This document shows, piece by piece, positions 1-6,053 of a DNA stretch of 14,886 bases (positions are counted from its first letter, which is position 1; every line of letters begins with the position of its first letter). Both the position numbers and the translations under genes were made by a program. Source of the DNA: Pseudomonadota bacterium. GTDB lineage: Bacteria; Pseudomonadota; Alphaproteobacteria; Rhizobiales; Beijerinckiaceae. Below the pieces are notes generated by a model. That model saw only the letters and a program-made list of their open reading frames with translations, had not been told where the DNA came from and did no database searches. The stretch is from the NCBI GenBank assembly GCA_023426505.1, contig JAFAAP010000304.1, forward strand, positions 1-14,886. Direction: 5' to 3'.

Positions 1-80
1 TTGCCCTTAGGGAAAGCTGCCCGGGCAACCCGCACGGTCTCGGCTGGGATCTCACCAATCGGCTCGGGATGAAGGCTCAT
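1..80 (-). mobile_element. IS1182-type transposase, N-terminal fragment (runs off left edge)
   Basis: Read on the minus strand, an ATG at 80 follows a strong ribosome binding site (AGGAGG at about 84-90) and opens a frame beginning MSLHPEPIGEIP, continuing to the window edge with ARAAFPKG. From memory this is the usual start of IS1182-family DDE transposases common in alphaproteobacteria. The enzyme would cut and join the ends of its own insertion sequence. Only about 26 residues are present, so catalytic residues cannot be checked. The leader between the start codon and the interrupted host gene is only about 35-40 bases, so the element's terminal inverted repeat must lie at about 81-120. 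Family assignment is from recognition of the N-terminus alone. Confidence 0.7.
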
Positions 81-115
81 AGATTCCTCCTCTTGCTGAA
101 TAGCCAAAAGAGAAT

Positions 116-403
116 TCGCCGACAGTATCTATCGGTCGTCCGATCTCCGAGCGGATCGCTGCGCTCGGACCGCCGAAAGCGGTCTACCGGATCAACCCGA
201 CCCAAATAGGATACGTATTCGAAGGCCGAGAAACGGCTCTCGTCGGCGGCGATACCTATTACACCGTCAACTACATGGTCGGCGTCGACCGGCATCGCAC
301 CCCGATTTATCCGGTCACGACGACCTGTCAGGGCGTCTTCGTCGTGCGCGCCCCGTCCGACGCGATCCCGATTTCCCAGCGCATCATCGTCGACGTCATG
401 TGA
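116..403 (+). pseudogene. 3' fragment of conserved hypothetical (probable secreted/lipoprotein) gene cut by the IS
   Basis: A plus-strand frame open from about 104 to the TGA at 401-403 encodes about 95 residues without a start codon or ribosome binding site. It includes RPISERIAALGPPKAVYRI, GYVFEGRETALVGGDTYY and a C-terminus SQRIIVDVM. The composition (aromatic and valine-rich strands, no low-complexity arginine runs) is that of a real protein rather than a shadow frame. The family is not named here; it resembles small beta-rich secreted or lipoprotein hypotheticals of Rhizobiales. The 5' part, including any signal peptide, would lie beyond the insertion sequence to the left. The junction is placed only approximately, between about 100 and 121. 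Confidence 0.6.
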
Positions 404-505
404 GCGGCCGCTTCGGGCGGCCCGGAACAGGCCCGTTGCAACGTGGTAAGCAAGTCGTGACCGAGCTGCCGCCGCCTCCTGCTGGAAAGAGCGAAGCTGA
501 ACGGC

Positions 506-603
506 TAGAGCATCGGACGGTTTGTCGGACCCGCTTTCTTCCGACCTCAGTCTACGGGAGAGGGGTAGTACGTCGCGGATCCGTCTTTTGGTCCGATGCT
601 CTA
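506..603. repeat. Intergenic element bounded by perfect 13-bp inverted repeats
   Basis: TAGAGCATCGGAC at 506-518 is exactly repeated in inverse at 591-603 (GTCCGATGCTCTA), enclosing 72 bases. Palindromic 'tagagcatc...gatgctcta' sequences recur between genes in Methylobacteriaceae and related Rhizobiales (from memory). A further short palindrome, ACCGGA-TGA-TCCGGT at 625-639, lies just downstream. The element sits between the interrupted gene and the DoxX gene and could act as a transcript-end hairpin, although there is no T-run. Confidence 0.6.
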
Positions 604-668
604 ACCGCTTCGCATCCCGGTGGAACCGGATGATCCGGTCCCGCGTCGCTTCCACGGAGACGAACCCT

Positions 669-1073
669 ATGAACGCAGCCCATCTCGAGACCGTCTGGGC
701 CCCTCGCCTTCTCAGCATCCTGCGGATCGTATCCGCCCTGATCTTCATGGCGCACGGCACGCAGAAGCTTTTCGGCTTCCCGGCCTCGCCGAATCCGGCG
801 CCGGCGCTCTTCAGCCTCTACGGCGTGGCAGGAATCCTCGAAGTGGTAGGCGGGGCGCTTCTACTGCTCGGCCTCTTCACGCGCCCGGTGGCGTTCGTCC
901 TCTCGGGCATGATGGCCGCGGCCTATTGGATGGCCCATGCGCCACGCAGCCCGTTCCCGGTCCTGAACGGCGGGGACGCCGCGATCCTCTATTGCTTCGT
1001 GTTCCTGTTCATGGTCGCAGCCGGCGGCGGCGCTTGGTCGCTCGACAATCTGCGCGGACGCCGGGCCGTCTAA
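669..1073 (+). CDS. DoxX family integral membrane protein
   Basis: This 134-residue protein matches the DoxX family in length and layout: an N-terminal helix (RLLSILRIVSALIFMAHGTQ, about 12-32), the typical 'HGTQKLFGF' turn, and three more hydrophobic helices (about 45-65, 70-88, 100-120). The short loop ending in WSLDNLRG is also typical. DoxX proteins are four-helix inner-membrane proteins, linked in some bacteria to redox and thiol stress; substrates are mostly unknown. The start at 669 is chosen over the upstream frame because GGAGA at 656-660 is a good ribosome binding site and translation upstream is arginine/serine-rich noise. It is a single-gene unit converging on the stress protein, with a shared hairpin terminator. 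Confidence 0.9.
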   Translation: MNAAHLETVWAPRLLSILRIVSALIFMAHGTQKLFGFPASPNPAPALFSLYGVAGILEVVGGALLLLGLFTRPVAFVLSGMMAAAYWMAHAPRSPFPVLNGGDAAILYCFVFLFMVAAGGGAWSLDNLRGRRAV

Positions 1074-1085
1074 CGAGTGCCCTGA

Positions 1086-1119
1086 TGCGCGAGGGGCCGG
1101 AAGCCCCGTCCCTCGCGCA
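1086..1119. terminator. Bidirectional hairpin between converging genes
   Basis: TGCGCGAGGG (1086-1095) pairs perfectly with CCCTCGCGCA (1110-1119) around a 14-base loop. It lies 12 bases after the doxX-family stop and 7 bases beyond the stop of the converging minus-strand gene. There is no clear T-run, so it may stall polymerase or protect 3' ends rather than terminate alone. Confidence 0.6.
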
Positions 1120-1126
1120 GGCTCAC

Positions 1127-1816
1127 CTAGCGCTGGTCGCGGTCAGCCCCACCGATCCGGCGGAGCCGCTCGGTCTCCACCTCCACCTCCGTGGGGGTTT
1201 CCTCGTCGTCGAGCGGGTTCGGCATCAGATCGGTGGTCAGACCGGTGGTGGTGGACGCGGCCGCGCCGATGGGCGGCGCCCAGCCCTCCGAACGCCACGC
1301 CTCCTCACGGCTCTCGACCTCGACCCGGCCTGCCTCGTCCAGGATCGTCCGAACGCGGTCGGCATCGCCCTGGTCGACCCCGACGGTGACCAGCACTCCG
1401 CCACGCCGGATGCCCTCCTCGTACCGGTGCGCCTCCTCTTCGCTGACGCCCCTGTCGGCGAGCGCTCCGACGAGACCGCCCACTGCGGCGCCCGCTCCGG
1501 CTCCGACCAGGGTCGAGACGAGCCAGCCGGCTGCCACCACGGGGCCGACCCCCGGGATCGCCAGCATGCCGAGGCCTGCGAGAAGCCCTGCACCGCCGCC
1601 GGCCAGAGTGCCGATCGTGGCGCCCGTGCCGGCACCGTCGCCGTCTTCGTCTTCATTCTCGAAGAAGCGGTTGGCGTGCTGCGAATAGGCGCCTCCGAGA
1701 TTGCCCGCCACCAGGCTGATGTCGAGATGGGGAATATCGGAGGCTTCGAGCCGCCGGATCGCTTCGGCTGCATGATCGTAGTCGTCGAACAGGGCATTGA
1801 TGGTTCGGTGGGCCAT
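1127..1816 (-). CDS. Glycine-zipper general stress (YflT/17M-like) protein
   Basis: The 229-residue product begins MAHRTINALFDDYDHAAEAI, a ferredoxin-like half-domain typical of the general stress protein 17M/YflT family, which senses a partner rather than catalysing. Residues about 60-125 form a glycine/alanine-rich stretch (GTLAGGGAGLLAGLGMLAIPG, then GAGAGAAVGGLVGALADRG), a glycine-zipper that could insert into or associate with membrane. Residues about 137-170 (GGVLVTVGVDQGDADRVRTI) look like the second half of the alpha/beta domain. The C-terminus is acidic and disordered. The start has a good ribosome binding site (GGGAGGT, 1821-1827). An EcfG-like promoter lies upstream. The role is inferred as general stress response; no enzymatic residues are visible. 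Confidence 0.85.
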   Translation of the reverse strand: MAHRTINALFDDYDHAAEAIRRLEASDIPHLDISLVAGNLGGAYSQHANRFFENEDEDGDGAGTGATIGTLAGGGAGLLAGLGMLAIPGVGPVVAAGWLVSTLVGAGAGAAVGGLVGALADRGVSEEEAHRYEEGIRRGGVLVTVGVDQGDADRVRTILDEAGRVEVESREEAWRSEGWAPPIGAAASTTTGLTTDLMPNPLDDEETPTEVEVETERLRRIGGADRDQR

Positions 1817-1898
1817 GGCTACCTCCCTCGCCGGATCGGCGGCGGAAGGCAGGCTCGAGGCGCCGTCCTGCCGTCGTTTTCGGCGGTTTCCCTGAGCT

Positions 1899-1924
1899 AA
1901 TGAGCGATTTGCCGCCGAGGTTCC
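1899..1924 (-). promoter_or_regulatory. Candidate EcfG (general stress sigma) promoter
   Basis: On the minus strand GGAAC (1920-1924) is followed after exactly 17 bases by CATT (1899-1902). The alphaproteobacterial EcfG consensus is GGAAC-N16/17-CGTT, so one -10 base differs. Transcription would begin about 75 bases upstream of the stress protein gene, which fits the predicted function of that gene. Confidence 0.35.
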
Positions 1925-2043
1925 TCGCGCCTCACGGTCAGGCTTGCGCGTGCGCCGCCTTGCCGCCCTTCTATGAGACGCCCCAATCGCTTATTCTCAT
2001 GCCAAAGAAGCCGACAAACGGCGATCACCGATGGGGGCCTATC

Positions 2044-2328
2044 ATGCGTCACATTCATCTCGACGAAGGCCTGCGGCTGCGTTTCCCCGGCCGCAGCGAG
2101 GAGTTCGACCAGGGTGTCGAGATCGGCATGCTCGCCGTCCTGATGGATCAGGGCAATGTCGAGTTCACCCGCTGGATCTCGCGCGCCAATTTCGATCAGG
2201 CGCGCGCCCTCGCCAAGCAGCTCGGCTACCACACAGTCGAGGGCAACAGCGATGCGGACTGGGTCAGTCTCACCTTCCGCCAGGGCCATGCGAAGCCGAC
2301 CCTGCGGCTCGTGCACTCGGTCGGCTGA
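2044..2328 (+). CDS. Conserved hypothetical protein, 94 aa
   Basis: From the ATG at 2044 the product reads MRHIHLDEGLRLRFPGRSEE and ends TLRLVHSVG. It is small, soluble, mildly charged, without signal peptide or membrane segment, and has a mixed helix/strand character (WISRANFDQARALAKQLGY looks like an amphipathic helix). A purine-rich GGGGG at 2033-2037 serves as a plausible ribosome binding site, which is why this start is preferred to the in-frame start at 1900, whose extra 48 residues look non-coding. No family is recognised. The compact length and normal codon use suggest a real gene. It converges with bioY and shares a hairpin terminator with it. Confidence 0.7.
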   Translation: MRHIHLDEGLRLRFPGRSEEFDQGVEIGMLAVLMDQGNVEFTRWISRANFDQARALAKQLGYHTVEGNSDADWVSLTFRQGHAKPTLRLVHSVG

Positions 2329-2345
2329 ACGCCCCTCCAAATGAA

Positions 2346-2367
2346 GAAGCCGCCCGAAGGCGGCTTC
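2346..2367. terminator. Bidirectional hairpin terminator
   Basis: GAAGCCGCC (2346-2354), a CGAA tetraloop and GGCGGCTTC (2359-2367) form a perfect 9-bp hairpin between the small hypothetical gene (+) and bioY (-). Reading minus-wise it is followed by TTCTTCATTT, a weak T-rich tail, so termination of bioY is the better supported direction. Confidence 0.75.
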
Positions 2368-2395
2368 CTATCTCACGTTACCTGAAGGCGTCGCC

Positions 2396-3019
2396 TCAGC
2401 GCACGGAGCCGTTGCGGCGCGTGATGCTCCAGGCCGCCTGCATCAGAGCGATGGCGAGCGCCGTCTTGACGATGGTGGCCGCCACGAAGGGCGCGGCGCC
2501 GACCGTCCAGGCCTTGGCGAACGGCATGACCAGCGAAAGCTGGGCCAGGCCGAACACGAAGATCACCGCGTGGCCGATGCTCATCATGACGGTGACGCGC
2601 AGGAGCGAACGGTCCCAGCCCCGCTCGGCCATGAAGCCCATCACCAGGGCCGCGGCCAGGAAGCCGAACAGGAAGCCGCCGGTCGGGCTTGCGAAATAGC
2701 CGATTCCGGCCGGCATCGGCGGGGTGTTCGCGAAGACGGGCATGCCCATGGCGCCCTGCATCAGGTAGAGGGCGACGGTCGCGCCGCCGAGGCGCCAGCC
2801 GTAGGTCGCGCCGATCAGCAGGACCACGAGGGTCTGCATCGTCATGGGAACGTACGGCAGCGGCACCTGCACTTTGGCCGAAAGGGTCAGCAGCGCCGAA
2901 CCGACGACCATGAGGACGACGGCGCGGATGGCGGCGAAGCGTGCGTCGTTCCGCGAGGGCCAGAGGAGGCCCATCAGGGTGGATGGAGTGGCAAGGGCGG
3001 TAGCGCCGGTGGACATCAT
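2396..3019 (-). CDS. bioY: Biotin transporter BioY (ECF-type substrate-binding component)
   Basis: The 207-residue protein has the BioY core: LTLSAKVQVPLPYVPMTMQT at about 44-63, followed by helices with GWRLGGATVALYL, GMPVFA and PTGGFLFGFLAAA. BioY is the membrane S-component that captures biotin; it works with BioMN or as a solitary transporter. No bioM or bioN gene lies beside it here. Six hydrophobic helices are apparent. Two adjacent ATGs (3017-3019 and 3014-3016) follow GGAG at about 3024-3027; the second has the better spacing, so the true start may be 3016. A sigma-70-like promoter lies at 3065-3093. The 3' end is closed by a strong hairpin. Identification is confident from the motif order. 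Confidence 0.93.
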   Translation of the reverse strand: MMSTGATALATPSTLMGLLWPSRNDARFAAIRAVVLMVVGSALLTLSAKVQVPLPYVPMTMQTLVVLLIGATYGWRLGGATVALYLMQGAMGMPVFANTPPMPAGIGYFASPTGGFLFGFLAAALVMGFMAERGWDRSLLRVTVMMSIGHAVIFVFGLAQLSLVMPFAKAWTVGAAPFVAATIVKTALAIALMQAAWSITRRNGSVR

Positions 3020-3064
3020 TATGCTCCAGATCTCGTTCCGCCATTCGCAGGCGGTTCACGACGC

Positions 3065-3093
3065 CTTATAGGGGTGTCGAGCGGTCGCCTCAA
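3065..3093 (-). promoter_or_regulatory. Predicted sigma-70-type promoter of bioY
   Basis: On the minus strand TTGAGG (3088-3093) and TATAAG (3065-3070) are separated by 17 bases, close to the TTGACA-17-TATAAT consensus, about 46 bases upstream of the bioY start. The plus-strand TTATAG overlapping the -10 matches only half of the BioR operator consensus (TTATMKATAA), so BioR control is not supported. Confidence 0.5.
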
Positions 3094-3148
3094 GCCGGGG
3101 CCTCACCGTTCCATATTCATGCCCAGACCATTTCCCAGGACCGGCTCC

Positions 3149-4060
3149 ATGGCAGACGACCTCACCTTCGACATCCGCCCCCCTGCCCAGGCAGGCGAAT
3201 GCGTGCGCGTCAGCCCGCTCGTGCGCAGGGTCGTGGCCGACAATCCGGGGCCGATCACCTTCACCGGAACCTGCAGCTACATCGTCGGCCGGGGCCGCGT
3301 CGCGATCATCGATCCCGGACCCGACCAGCCGGCCCATGTGGCGGCCCTGCTCGATGCGGTGCGGAACGAGACGGTGACCCATGTCTTCGTCACCCATACC
3401 CACAAGGACCACTCCCCTGCGGCCAGGGCCATCAAGGATGCGACCGGGGCCCTGCTGGTCGGCTGCTCGCCGCACCGCAGCGCCCGCCCGCTCTTCGAGG
3501 GCGAGGTCAACATGCTCGAGACCAGCTCGGACCGGGACTATGCCCCGGACCGGGAGCTAGCCGAGGGCGACGTGATCTCGGGTCCCGGTTGGCGCCTCTC
3601 GGCCCTGGCGACGCCGGGCCACATGGCCAATCACCTCGCTTTCGCGCTGCCGGAGGAGAAGGCCCTGTTCTCGGGCGATCACGTCATGGCCTGGTCGACG
3701 ACAGTGGTGGCGCCGCCCGACGGCTCGATGAGCGACTTCATGGCCTCCCTGGACAAGCTGAAGGGGCGCGAGGAGGCCGTGTACTGGCCCGGCCATGGCG
3801 GCCCCGTGCAGGACCCGCAGCGCTTCGTCAGGGCGCTGATCCACCACCGGCGGCAGCGCGAGGTGTCGATCCTCAACCGGCTCGCCGCCGGGGACCGGAC
3901 CATCCCGGCCATCGTAGCCGCCATCTATCAGGGCTTGAAGCCGGCGCTCGTCGGCGCCGCGGGATTGTCGGTCTTCGCCCACCTGGAGGACCTCGTCGCC
4001 AAGGGCCAAGTGACCACAGAGGGCATGCCCTCTCTCGACGGCGAGTACCGGCTGGCGTGA
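3149..4060 (+). CDS. MBL-fold metallo-hydrolase, LACTB2-like
   Basis: The 303-residue protein is a complete metallo-beta-lactamase fold hydrolase. The HxHxDH metal motif is THTHKDH at residues 82-88. Further ligands are H158 (ATPGHMANH), D177 (FSGDHVM) and H216 (WPGHGGP). The C-terminal 80 residues (HHRRQREVSIL ... IVAAIYQGL ... LEDLVAKGQV) form the winged-helix extension typical of LACTB2/RNase-like members. Family members act on varied esters, thioesters or RNA, so the substrate is not assigned. The start at 3149 follows AGGA at 3137-3140; an in-frame ATG at 3119 would add ten residues. It diverges from bioY and its stop is only 11 bases from the converging DUF1499 gene. Confidence 0.9.
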   Translation: MADDLTFDIRPPAQAGECVRVSPLVRRVVADNPGPITFTGTCSYIVGRGRVAIIDPGPDQPAHVAALLDAVRNETVTHVFVTHTHKDHSPAARAIKDATGALLVGCSPHRSARPLFEGEVNMLETSSDRDYAPDRELAEGDVISGPGWRLSALATPGHMANHLAFALPEEKALFSGDHVMAWSTTVVAPPDGSMSDFMASLDKLKGREEAVYWPGHGGPVQDPQRFVRALIHHRRQREVSILNRLAAGDRTIPAIVAAIYQGLKPALVGAAGLSVFAHLEDLVAKGQVTTEGMPSLDGEYRLA

Positions 4061-4071
4061 CGCCCGCCTGA

Positions 4072-4851
4072 TCAGTTGACGGCGAGCGCCAGGTTCGAGG
4101 CTTCTTCCAGGAAAGCCCGAACCCGCTTGGCGTTGGTGCCAAGATCGTGATTGCCCATCCGGGAGGCGGAGCGGATATCGATGCGCGTTCCGTCGGCCCG
4201 CGGCCGGATCCGGACGGTGACGTCGTCGGGCAGCTTCAGGAAGAAGGTGCGGTCGATGGCCTCGAGGCGCCCGGTTCCCATGCGGCCGCCCGGCGGCACG
4301 GTTTGGATGACCTGCCAGCCCAGATTTGTCGCGGCCTTGCGCACGAGCGCGAAGGCCTCGTCGGGCGTTAGGTCGAGGGTCAGCGGCGCGATCTGCACAT
4401 AGGCTTCCCGCTGGGCCTCGCGCACCTCAGGCCCGACATCGGGCGGCACGCGGCCGCCGCGGGCCTCAAGCGCCACGCGGGACCGCGAGAAAGCCGGCGG
4501 GTCGTCCGTATCGGTGGAGACGTCGTTGATCGGCGGCAGCGTCACGGCCTTGACGGCGAGCCAGGACGGATAGCCCAACACCAGGAAGGCGATCAGCATG
4601 CCCCGGATGGCGCTTCCGAGGCCCCTCCGTCCTTCCTGCCAGATCCGCACGAAGGCGAGCAGGGACATCAGGACCGCGACGACGGCGATCGCCAGCCCCG
4701 CTCCGAGCGCCACGAAGCCGGAGGCGTAGTCGATGCGGCCGAACCGGATCAGCAGGACGGCCATGATGGTCACGGCAAGGGCGAACCATGCCAGCATGGG
4801 CGACCACTTCGCCGGCCGGGAGTATGGTTCCTCGAGAATGAGATGGCGCAT
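4072..4851 (-). CDS. DUF1499 domain membrane protein
   Basis: The 259-residue product has three N-terminal membrane helices (about 17-36, 43-67, 79-100) followed by a soluble domain. The soluble part (TPDEAFALVRKAATNLGW ... FFLKLPDDVTVRIRP ... RSASRMGNHDLGTNAKRVRAFL) is the DUF1499 signature. Its biochemical role is unknown. The start codon shares its A with the stop of the upstream M48 remnant (TGATG at 4849-4853), a classic translational coupling arrangement. With the upstream gene now truncated, expression would depend on a new promoter. Length and sequence look intact. Confidence 0.88.
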   Translation of the reverse strand: MRHLILEEPYSRPAKWSPMLAWFALAVTIMAVLLIRFGRIDYASGFVALGAGLAIAVVAVLMSLLAFVRIWQEGRRGLGSAIRGMLIAFLVLGYPSWLAVKAVTLPPINDVSTDTDDPPAFSRSRVALEARGGRVPPDVGPEVREAQREAYVQIAPLTLDLTPDEAFALVRKAATNLGWQVIQTVPPGGRMGTGRLEAIDRTFFLKLPDDVTVRIRPRADGTRIDIRSASRMGNHDLGTNAKRVRAFLEEASNLALAVN

Positions 4852-4991
4852 CAGGTCGTCTTACAAATCTCTTTGAGCGCGCGCCACTCCCCATCGCTGA
4901 AAAGCGGTGCGCCGAATCGGGCCTGCACCTGCCGCTCAAGGAATTTGAGACGCTGATCGGTCACCGGGTGGGTGGACAGAAAAGCCGGAGC
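4851..4991 (-). pseudogene. C-terminal remnant of an M48-family metallopeptidase
   Basis: The last 46 codons before the TGA at 4851-4853 read PAFLSTHPVTDQRLKFLE, then QARFGAPLFSDGEW. 'STHP-x-x-x-x-R' is the hallmark C-terminal region of M48 zinc proteases. Upstream the frame stays open for nearly 1.8 kb, but the translation is arginine-rich noise antisense to marR and the patatin gene, and I see no HExxH motif or membrane segment. The catalytic domain is therefore missing, probably by deletion or recombination near 4985-5000. The intact TGATG junction with the DUF1499 gene suggests an ancestral operon. The breakpoint is approximate. Confidence 0.65.
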
Positions 4992-5138
4992 TTGGCTTTG
5001 GTTCCCTTTCTCGCTCCCGTGACGCCGGAAGCCGGCCCGATTTCGTGCCAGTGGAAAACCACCGAGGAGGGTCAATGCATCGGGAACGGAGCGGGCGCCA
5101 GCGGCTTGCCTAAGGGTCAGTATGAGATGGAGAACCGT

Positions 5139-5309
5139 ATGTCCGGTACATCCCGGCCCGATGATATCCCGTCGCGGGAGCGCGACCCAAGCGAGGGCCT
5201 GCCTGAGCTTCCCGACCTCGATCCCGTTCCGGAGGACGGCAGCCCCGCCGATCACAAGGGACCTGCTCCGGATGACGTCCCCTATGTGCCGCCTCCGGGC
5301 ACGCAGTGA
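5139..5309 (+). CDS. Small proline/aspartate-rich disordered protein, 56 aa
   Basis: A 56-codon frame starts MSGTSRPDDIPSRERDPSEG and ends DDVPYVPPPGTQ. It is acidic and rich in proline, aspartate and glutamate, with no hydrophobic helix, signal peptide or cysteine, so it is predicted to be intrinsically disordered and cytosolic. GGAG at about 5129-5132 sits at good spacing from the ATG. The central PADHKGPAPDDVPYVP segment has a counterpart (SPDHKSGLRPPE...DDVPKV) in the next gene, so the two are likely paralogues arranged in tandem 15 bases apart. The function is unknown. The longer in-frame extension back to 4968 runs antisense through the M48 remnant and is unlikely. Confidence 0.65.
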   Translation: MSGTSRPDDIPSRERDPSEGLPELPDLDPVPEDGSPADHKGPAPDDVPYVPPPGTQ

Positions 5310-5324
5310 TGGGAGGATCCCGCC

Positions 5325-5471
5325 ATGTCTGACGGCCCCGCCCCTGACAAGCGCGAGCCGGACACCCCGGCGCCGCCGCAGCCCGACGCTCCCTCCCCCG
5401 ACCACAAGTCCGGCCTGCGGCCCCCTGAGCCGTCCGAGCCGCCGGGAGACGACGTCCCGAAGGTCGGCTGA
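5325..5471 (+). CDS. Small proline-rich disordered protein, 48 aa (paralogue of preceding)
   Basis: An ATG at 5325 preceded by a perfect GGAGG (5312-5316, 8-base spacing) opens a 48-codon frame: MSDGPAPDKREPDTPAPPQP ... SPDHKSGLRPPEPSE ... DDVPKVG. About a third of the residues are proline and most others are charged, so the protein should be unfolded. The DHK motif and DDVP near the C-terminus match the preceding small protein in the same order, supporting duplication. It probably forms a two-gene transcript with that gene. No function is recognised. Confidence 0.65.
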   Translation: MSDGPAPDKREPDTPAPPQPDAPSPDHKSGLRPPEPSEPPGDDVPKVG

Positions 5472-5546
5472 CGCCGGCTCAAAAGGCGGGATGACGATCG
5501 CGAACGTTCTGACGTAAACTGTTGCCGTCTCGCGAGGAGCCCGTCT

Positions 5547-6047
5547 TTGTCCGTGTCCGCGTCCCCCACCACTGCACCGGCCGCCAGCGAAGCGGCCGAT
5601 CCGCTTCGGGTCTGGTTCCGCGTCATCCGCCTGCATCGCCGCGCCCTGACCACCATCGCCACCGAACTGAAGACGCTCGGCCTCTCCGTGCCGCAGTTCG
5701 ACCTGCTCTCGACGCTGACCGAGCGCGAGGGCCTGAGCCAGCAGGAACTGGCCGAACGGCTCTATGTCACCAAGGGCAACGTCTCGGGTCTGGTCGACCG
5801 CCTGGTCGAAGCGGGACTGGTGGAAAGGCGCGCCATTCCAGGCGACAGGCGATCCAATGCCCTCCACCTGACCCCGAAAGGCCGCGACCTCGCCGAGAAG
5901 GGAATCGCCCTCCAGCGCGCCTATGTTCAGGGAACGCTCGGAGCCTTGCCGGCCCCGGATCTGGCGGATCTCGAGCGCATCGTCGTCGCGTGGCGCGACC
6001 TGGCCCGCGCGGCGGAGGACCAGACCCTCGCCAAGCCCGAGAGATAG
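5547..6047 (+). CDS. MarR family winged-helix transcriptional regulator
   Basis: The 166-residue protein is a typical MarR dimeric repressor: a dimerisation helix (PLRVWFRVIRLHRRALTTIA, about 19-38), a winged helix-turn-helix (LSQQELAERLYVTKGNVSGL, about 63-82, with VDRLVEAGLVERR), and the wing PGDRRSNALHLTPKG (about 99-113). The likely start is a TTG at 5547 after GAGGAG (5534-5539, spacing 7); a GTG at 5553 is the alternative. An 8-bp palindrome GAACGTTC at 5502-5509 lies upstream and could be part of an operator, but is too short to call. It is 6 bases upstream of the patatin gene, so it probably regulates this operon. The ligand is unknown. Confidence 0.92.
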   Translation: MSVSASPTTAPAASEAADPLRVWFRVIRLHRRALTTIATELKTLGLSVPQFDLLSTLTEREGLSQQELAERLYVTKGNVSGLVDRLVEAGLVERRAIPGDRRSNALHLTPKGRDLAEKGIALQRAYVQGTLGALPAPDLADLERIVVAWRDLARAAEDQTLAKPER

Positions 6048-6053
6048 GCTTTC

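Noticed and set aside
400..633. Plus-strand 77-codon frame after the interrupted gene
   Set aside because: It runs through the inverted-repeat element with no ribosome binding site; composition is typical of random GC-rich sequence.
620..1900. Long plus-strand open frame of 426 codons
   Set aside because: It is out of frame with the doxX-family gene and antisense to the stress protein gene; the translation is arginine/proline-rich with no domain.
3066..3075. BioR operator upstream of bioY
   Set aside because: Only TTATAG matches; the second half (GGGT) departs from the required ATAA palindrome.
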